A stretch of DNA of 64,000 nt from Akebia trifoliata (Eukaryota > Streptophyta > Magnoliopsida > Ranunculales > Lardizabalaceae): the NCBI GenBank assembly GCA_017979445.1, contig CM030706.1, positions 18,214,967 to 18,278,966 on the forward strand, given 5' to 3'. A model generated the notes under the pieces. That model was not told the origin of the DNA. It saw only the letters and a list, made by a program, of their open reading frames with translations, and ran no database searches. Below, piece by piece: positions 57,541 through 64,000 of the stretch. The first letter of the stretch is position 1. Each line of letters begins with the position of its first letter. The position numbers and the translations under genes were made by a program.

Positions 57541-58080
57541 ATTTATGAGATTAATTGAGTTGGAACAACACATGTTTTTGGTAGCCTCCAATTTAGTTCT
57601 CTATAATCACCGTCGGCCAGGCAGATCTTCAAGGAAGAGGCGGCGCACAACGGCACTCTTAAATCACCTTGTTCCCTGAATAGACGTAGTCTATCCCCCT
57701 CGTATCAACAGGGTAAGATCTTTCTAGGCACCGACTTTGATCAAGAACTGCAATTGGTGCCTTTTGAAATCTTTTTTTTTTTTTTTTTTTTTTTTGAAAA
57801 AGATTGAATTCCCTTGGATTTGATTGATTGGTTGTTGTCTTTGCTAGATCGTGAACTTGGTTCGAAATTGGATTTAGATCCGAGTCTTAGGCCTAGTCAA
57901 AACGGATCTAGGTTGTGGTCCTAGTTGAAAAGGGTTTGGATCTGGGTCGTGGACCAGTTGGTATGGATATAGATCTGGGTTGTGAACCCAGTTGAACAAG
58001 ATCTGGGTCGTGAATCCAGTTAAAAAGATTTTACTTAATACATGTAGAGTTAAAAACGTTTTACCTAATACATACAGAGT
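57541..58080 (-). other. OG6 leader end with 28-bp palindromic array
   Basis: 57620-57770 matches the OG1 leader near 13720-13870 (GTAGTCTATCCCCCTCGTA). 57769-57795 is a T-run. 57840-58030 has GGATCTGGGTCGTGGACC-type units, the inverse of the OG5 array. No ORF1 or LTR remains. Confidence 0.65.
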
Positions 58081-58129
58081 TACCTAATACAGTCTAAGTA
58101 TTATACAAAGATAATAAATAAAAAAAATT

Positions 58130-59500
58130 AAATGTCATGGGAAAGACAAACAAGCATATAGAAAAAGTCTCATAATCCCTGACTAGGAGGATGGCCATCT
58201 AGAAACATGGTGCGGAAGTATTGCGTTATTTGTTCCTACACTTGACTCTAGATTTGACTCTGCATCTGATTCTGCAACTCAACAAACCTCTCTTCATGTT
58301 CTCTATTACTTTTCTCTAACGTTTGTTGTAGATTGATCAACTGAGATTGCATATTGGCATAACTAGTACGAGGTGAGCAAGAAGAGAAGTCAAAAATTAA
58401 ACTCGGTGTCGGGCCTAGACCATAAGTACGCACTCGACCATGCCCATCTGGTCCAAACACGTTAGTAAATATGTACTCACCTATAGGCATAAAATCTGAT
58501 CCACCACTTTTTTCATGATCCGTTTTCATTTTAGCTTATACAAAAAAAGGAAATAATTACTATGAACTTATTCAAATTTATTTATTTGGCATTATATTAA
58601 AATTTATTGAAGATTACATACCATAAGCTCAGTCGACTTAGGATCAGATAATGACCCATTTTTTTAGTATGGGTTTTCTTAAAAACTTCAGCTCAAGTAG
58701 GTAAATTACCTAGTTCTCTACCCTGAGCCTTTAGTAACACAAACATAATCATATTAAATATATGTCATAGATCACATTGAATATTAGAAGATAATGATAT
58801 AATCAAAATGACCGATATTAGATATGCACCAATTCATGACGATATTGAGCATAACTTTTTGTCCTCCCAACATGTTTGATTACCTACTTTTCCCTATTCT
58901 CACTATTCCTCTTGGATACAACTTGTACAAATTTCATAAAATTATAATAATATCATTCATTTTAAAGGATTTTTAATTAACAAATTCTTAGTAATTTATA
59001 CCTGAGCCTCAGGAGTACTCAAATAGTGGACGAGCCAATCGATTTCTAAGACGTCGTTAGGAATATTGAGCATCTTTCTTCACCAGTATTGAATTGTAAG
59101 TACTTCTGTATTGAATTTAAGTTATTCATTGACATGGATAGCATTACCTAGTCTCTTTTATCATCATCAATCTCGACAAATCTCTAAAAAATAAACATTA
59201 CAAGAAGAATAATAGGCATATATCATATTGTTAAGACCAACGTGAAACAATACCTAAAATATAAACTAATCTATATTTACTTGAACCTCTCGCCACAAGA
59301 AATCCTTTGCATGTTCTGGAATATTAGTCCATGACTTGAATTGCAATGGGGCATGACCAGAGTACCTCACAACGTACCCTACGAAATGTGTAAAATGGCT
59401 AGCATTCTTTCCTATTGGTTGACAATAAGCATTCCAATCCACTAGCATTTTCTACCTTATTTTTTGCCCAAAATTTCCTGCGCCTCATATAGGCCCTCTC
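58130..59500 (-). pseudogene. CACTA TNP1-like (Ptta/En/Spm-type) transposase remnant
   Basis: 58248-58529 encodes MPIGEYIFTNVFGPDGHGRV, RTYGLGPTPS and a coiled coil (YANMQSQLINLQQTLEKSN), the C-terminus typical of the second CACTA protein. 59266-59448 encodes YVVRYSGHAPLQFKSW and IPEHAKDFLWREVQ, an earlier exon. The intervening 700 bp has short exon-like pieces and AT-rich sequence consistent with introns. No terminal repeat is seen at either end; OG6 leader abuts on the left and the OG7 LTR on the right. Confidence 0.72.
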
Positions 59501-59641
59501 CTCCAAGTGTTGCTAAAAACTATTTAAAGAGATAAAAAATATAACAAAATAAAAAAATATGTCAATGAAAAATTATCTAGACAAGCATTGTATTAATGAT
59601 ACTACAAGGTATTCAAAATAACTTAATAAAACATATCATAC

Positions 59642-61252
59642 TGAAAGCGCCCTCTATCCGCGGGGTGTGTGGATCCATTTTTTTTTTTGTTTGACAGTCG
59701 CCACCTAGTTATTACGGTCTAAAAACCGAGCATTGACTCTAAATAGATAAAAATAACTAATCTACGAATAAAAAGAAATTATGGTCCGGGAATCATGTTA
59801 TGGGGTTGGAAGGTGTTAGGTACCAATCCCACCCTGCAAACGTCGGTCTCTACTATTTCTCAAAAAAAGATTACATTGCTAAAAGACCTAAAATCAGTAA
59901 ATAAATAAAAATAAGAAGTATACCTAAATGATAGCAACGATTTATTCCCTCAGATCTGGCGGAGAAACTCCTCGTATGAGATTCCTTGCTTTGTTTTCGT
60001 CATTGGATCTGCTTCTGATTTTCAAGTTGAGGTATCTATATCTAAGTATTTTCTGTATTTTTTTAAAGGGTTTTTAGATATTTTTGAAGGATTTTTAGGT
60101 GGTTTTTGAGTAAAAGTTGGGGTTTGGATGATAGGTAGGGAATTAGGACTTCAAAATTAGGGTTTGGAAAAGGTTAAGGAGATTTTTTGACCTACTTTTT
60201 CTAGGGCTTATTTTGACCTGCGAAATTAGGTTTTGAAGGCTCCTATTTATAGATTTTTTTGCAAGAGTTGATGTTTAATTAGATTTTTTTTAGATAAGGT
60301 GAATTAGGGTTTAATTAAGGTTTTGACTTAAGTCTTATTTGATTGACTAGGTTTCTTTAGATTAGGATTTTTTTAGGGTTTTGACTTAAGTCTTATTTAA
60401 TTGACTAGGTTTCTTTAGATTAGGGTTTTAATTCTTACATACAATGAAAGAATATATTTTTTATTTTTGGAGAACCCTCCTTAATTATATTTTAATTCTT
60501 TAAGCCCCCAGATGGAAGGGTCTTTTAATAAATATCCGGGGGCTCCACTTAAATAAGTGAGCAACCATCAATAATTTTGCCTGAGGGCTTGATTGATTAA
60601 TTTTTTTGATTTAGATTTTTAAATTAATTTTATTAAAGTTTCACTTTACGTTAATTAATATTTTATTTATTATTTCAAAATTTCAAAATTTTAAAATTGG
60701 AAAATTACCGTTTTGCCACTGAAGAGAACTTTTGAGTTTCAAGTCGTTTTTCGATGTTTGGGGATGTTTTGAAATCGATTTTTCGTATGAAATTCAATGA
60801 AATTATGGGTTTGTGTCATTTACAAATTTTTTGCATGAAATGATTGTGAACCCTATGAAGGACATTTTCATAATTTTGTCAAATTTGGTGAAAGTTGGCG
60901 AAATGATTTATTTGGTTTCAATTTATTATTTTATGTGTTCGAAAGGATTTTCCTAAGTGTAATGTAGGCTTTAGGGATGTTTTGATGTTAGGGGTATTTT
61001 GATAATTTGGTCATTTTAGTGATTTTTCTTGTAAAGCTTCTTTTGTTCTGAAGAATGATGATTTCTACGTTTTGAGGTCTTATTTTCCTAGCGTAGCGTG
61101 GTTTCTAAAGTCTTGTTTGCTTTAGATACCTTATCTAAATTTCTAAAACATATCTAATAACAAAATAAATAGCATTGGAACAATCATCCATCATTGGGAA
61201 TCGTCGCAATCGGATTGACTAATTAGGCAAGTGCAAAGATGGGGTGTTTATA
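59642..61252 (-). repeat. OG7 3' LTR (family B)
   Basis: 1.61 kb, CGCTTTCA end at 59642, outer end mutated (plus GGTGTTTATA in place of GGTGTCTACA). Hairpin arms TGGGGTTGG/CCAATCCCA lie at 59801-59809 and 59823-59831 around AAGGTGTTAGGTA. The polypurine tract lies immediately to the right, so this is a 3' LTR and the element body continues right, out of the window. Confidence 0.85.
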
Positions 61253-61275
61253 GATGCCCCTCTTTGGCAAAGGGT
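61253..61275 (-). other. OG7 polypurine tract
   Basis: Minus strand reads TTTGCCAAAGAGGGGCATC directly before the LTR. It shares AAGAGGGGC with OG1. Confidence 0.72.
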
Positions 61276-61650
61276 TAAACAAACTAGATAGTAAATCTAT
61301 TTCGATAAATAATGTTATATCCGAATGCCAAAGCTAATGACAATTCATTTTACAGCCTGATTTAGCAATTCGTAGGAGCGTCTGGATCCTTGAAGTAAAA
61401 TTTTCCTCGAACTAAAAAGTTATCAGGTCCTCGAATGTGAGCTCTCACTAACGGTGTCAGATCCTTGAATTTTAGAGAATTCTCCTTGACTAAATGTGCA
61501 AGTATGTGTACTTGAAATTTGAGATGAATCTAAAAGGGTCTGAGCAAAAACTAAGTAAAATTTGAACATAACTAATCATAATCTGTGCATAACTAAGCAT
61601 AATCTGAGTATAAACTGAGCAAAACTGAGCATAATCTAAGCAAAAGTTGA

Positions 61651-62046
61651 ATATCTTACTCTACATACCCTGGGTGAAAGAGTAATGAATATTTTTTTTT
61701 GGGGAATCCTACTCTACCTACTCGGGGTGAAAGAGTAATGAACTTTTTTTTTTGGAAGTCCTACTCAACCTACTCGGGGTGAAAGTGTAATGGACTAATT
61801 TTCTGGGAGTTCTACTCTTCCTACTCGAGGTAAAAGATTAATGAACTATTTTTTTTTTAAGTCCTATTCTACCTACTTGGGGTGAAAGAGTAATAGACTA
61901 ATTTTTTGGGAGTCCTACTCTACTTACTCAAGGTGAAAGAGTAATGGACTAATTTTCTAGGAGTTTTACTCTACATACTAGGGGTGAAAGAGTAATGAAC
62001 TATTTTTTCTAGGAGTACTACTCTACCTACTCGGGATGAAAGAGTA
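61651..62046 (-). repeat. OG7 3' region tandem repeat, about 51 bp x 8
   Basis: Units run TACTC.ACCTACTCGGGGTGAAAGAGTAATG followed by AACTATTTTTT or GACTAATTTTCTGGGAG. The two spacer types are interspersed. Confidence 0.88.
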
Positions 62047-62935
62047 ATGAACTATCTAAGCAAAATCGGAGAAAACCCTCGGCGGTATCTAGCTGAGCAA
62101 AATCCGAGAAAACCCTCGATGGTATCTAGCTGAGCATAATCCAAGAAAACCATCGGTGGTATCTGAGCAAAATCCGAGAAAACCCTCGATGGTGTCTGAC
62201 TGAGCATAATCTGAGAAAACCGGTATCTGGTTAAGCATAATCCGAGAAAACCCTCAGCGGTATCTAAGTAAAATCCAAAAATCTTTGGCGGCATTTGAGA
62301 AAAATCTGAGAAAACTCTCGGTGGTATCTAAGCAAAATTTAAGAAAACCTTGGCGGTATTTGAGTAAAGTCTGAGAAAACCCTTAACGGCATCTAAGCAA
62401 AATCTGATAAAACCCTCGGCAATATTTAAGCAAGATCTGAGAAAACCCTCAGCGGCATCTGAGCAAAATTTGAAAAAACCTGAGAAACCCTCGACGGCAT
62501 CTAAGCAAAATCTAAGTAAAATTCGAGAAAACCTTTGGCGGTATCTGAGCAAAATCCGAGAAAATCCTTGACGGCATCTAAGCAAAATTCGAGAAACCCT
62601 CGACGGTATTTGAGCAAAATCTGAGAAAACCCTTGACTGTATCTGAGCAAAATCCTAGAAAATCCTCGGTAGCATCTGAGCAAAATTTGAGAAAATCCTC
62701 GATGGTATCTAAGAAACCCTTGGCGATATCTGAGCAAAATTTGAGAAAATCCTTGGCAATATCTGAACAAAATCTAAGAAAATCCTCAGCGGTATCTAAG
62801 CAAAATCAGAGAAACCTTCGGCAGTATCTGAGCAAAATTTGAGAAAACCCTCGACGGTATTTAAGCAAAATCTGAGAAAACCCTCGGCGGTATCTGAGCA
62901 AAATCCGAGAAAACCTTCGATGGAATCTGAAAATG
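62047..62935 (-). repeat. OG7 3' region tandem repeat, 33 bp x about 25
   Basis: Consensus GAGAAAACCCTCGGCGGT plus ATCTGAGCAAAATCC (33 bp), with unit-length variants. Because 33 is divisible by three, long false reading frames appear on both strands. Such satellites in the 3' region are known for Tat-lineage elements. Confidence 0.9.
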
Positions 62936-64000
62936 AATGAATAAATCTGGAAAAGATTGGATGAATCTGATAAAGAATGAATAAATATGGGAAGGAGTCA
63001 ATGTATCTAAGAAAGAAAGAATGCCCTATCTCTTATTCTATGTGAAAGGGTAATGAGTTAATCTCTAGGCAAAACCAAATATGAGATCAGAAACACTTCT
63101 GTTTGAACCTCAAGGTTTTTTAAAAATTTTACGAATTTTTTAACTTTTTTGTACCTCAGGGATTTTCAAAAAGTTGCTATCAAGAGGGTAACCTTAAATT
63201 CAGGGTTCCCATTATCCTTTAGGATTAACATTGATCAAGCATGAGAACAAAATGCCCCTAGTTTGATAGGAAACACTGCACTAAAGATTATTGAGCACAG
63301 TTTTAAAAAAAATACCCCCAATATAAGTGAAAAAATTACACGCCATAGAAAAAGGAGAAGTGCCCCTTGTAACGAAGGTGTGAAATATTTGATTACCATA
63401 AGCGCAATAAAGATTCAACATTTAATTTTGACTTTTTTTATTAAAGATTTTGAGTTAGGCTCAAGAGGACAAAATATTTCTTTTTGAGATTCATTATAGA
63501 ATCCACCATTTTCCCTCTTAGTTCACTTAAGGAATTAGAAAATTTTCAGATCAATCGTAGACGATACTCTTGACTTTTAAGTCTTTGCTTGGTTTAAGCC
63601 AGGTACTGAAACTTGGTTATTCGAACTTTTGATGTTTCGACTCGAATTGCCTTTTAACTTTTCAATTCAACGAAGATTTTTTTATTGTTTTAACTTTGTC
63701 CTAGATTGTCCTTTCAGGTTTTCAATCTAGCGGACGTGCTCTAACTTTTGCCTGTATCGCCTTTTCAGGTTTTCGATCTAGCGAGCTTATATTTTTTATG
63801 TTTGCTCTGATTATTGTCAAGATCGTCCTTTCGGATTTTCAACCTTGTGAGCTTACCTTAATTTTTTCCTAAGTAGCCCTTTCAGGTTTTCAACCTAATA
63901 GGCCCAATTTTTTATTTCTTCATTTTTAAACTTCTGGAGTTATTGTCTGATCATGATTTACTACCTTCCTTGAATTTTTTGCACGATACTTTGGAGGACT
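62936..64000 (-). other. OG7 3' region, noncoding, with degenerate repeats
   Basis: 62936-63590 is unique AT-rich sequence without a gene I recognise. 63600-63910 has four to five copies of a unit of about 65-75 bp around GCCTTTTCAGGTTTTC.ATCTAGCGAGCTT. The related phrase GCGCCCTTTCGGATTTTCAC occurs in OG6 at 49150, linking both 3' regions. Confidence 0.62.

Larger units (their letters stand above)
41180..58080 (-). mobile_element. OG6: Ogre/Tat-like element with two antisense genes
   Basis: Minus-strand gag-pol at 50007-56854, leader arrays to about 58080, and a 3' region running from 50006 down to about 41180. The 3' end is recognised by similarity of 41195-41300 to the OG1 3' region (590-700). 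No LTR remains on either side: the 5' end is replaced by CACTA sequence and the 3' end is fused to OG5. Two spliced plus-strand genes lie inside the 3' region. Extra ORFs, some antisense and some with a plant mobile domain, are known in Tat-lineage elements; assigning these two genes to OG6 is inference from position. Confidence 0.62.

Noticed and set aside
62052..62842. Several 60-90 codon frames on both strands (repeated AEGF/SEQNLRKSS-like proteins)
   Set aside because: They are produced by the 33-bp tandem array, whose length is a multiple of three; both strands stay open by chance.

Overview
This window is plant nuclear DNA made almost entirely of nested, decayed transposable elements; I see no intact host gene and no intact transposon ORF. 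The evidence for a flowering plant is the mix of Ty3/gypsy elements of the Tat/Ogre type (two RNase H domains, 1.4-1.9 kb LTRs starting TGTAGACACCC, primer-binding site TGGCGACTCC...), a chromodomain Ty3 fragment, CACTA (En/Spm) transposases, an L1-type LINE, a plant-mobile-domain gene and an HD-ZIP IV fragment. I cannot name the species. A eudicot with a large, repeat-rich genome is only a guess.

Layout. 1-17398: Ogre-like element OG1 on the minus strand. Its 5' LTR is at the right (15598-17398), then primer site, long leader, upstream ORF1, gag, protease, RT, RNase H, second RNase H and part of integrase. The 3' side is scrambled by a chromovirus fragment (1781-4136) and an HD-ZIP IV START-domain pseudogene (889-1780), and the 3' LTR (1-467) runs off the window. 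17399-23241: OG2, same strand, mostly leader and 5' LTR with pol remnants. 23242-27189: OG3, a leader plus 5' LTR into which OG2 appears to have inserted. 27190-30172: CACTA Tnp2 remnant, cut by the plus-strand LTR of OG4 (30173-31763, leader to about 33380). 33390-33677: a CACTA end with its terminal repeat. 33680-35487: LINE reverse transcriptase fragment, cut by an LTR fragment (35488-36317) that runs into a 100-N assembly gap. 36418-37559: low-complexity and unidentified sequence. 37560-37977: LTR fragment, split by plus-strand OG5 (LTR 37978-39390, leader to about 41160).

41180-58080: OG6, minus strand, with gag-pol at 50007-56854. Its very long 3' region carries two spliced genes on the opposite (plus) strand: a plant-mobile-domain gene (41640-46144) and a DUF7745-like gene (46931-48529). 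Each is preceded by a similar cluster of CCGTG...CACGG palindromes. 58130-59500: a second CACTA remnant (TNP1-like ORF). 59642-64000: 3' LTR and tandem-repeat-rich 3' region of OG7, which runs off the right edge.

Most notable signals: (1) every LTR carries a hairpin with an almost constant 13-nt loop whose stem changes in a compensatory way between LTR families; (2) a 10-bp copy of the primer-binding-site core lies 66-67 bp inside four LTRs; (3) leader tandem repeats are palindromic with compensating stem changes around a constant ACGGA loop; (4) the antisense PMD gene is broken by only about three small lesions. ORFs in this window often begin at non-ATG codons or run across unrelated frames, so starts below are ATG-based where a start is claimed.
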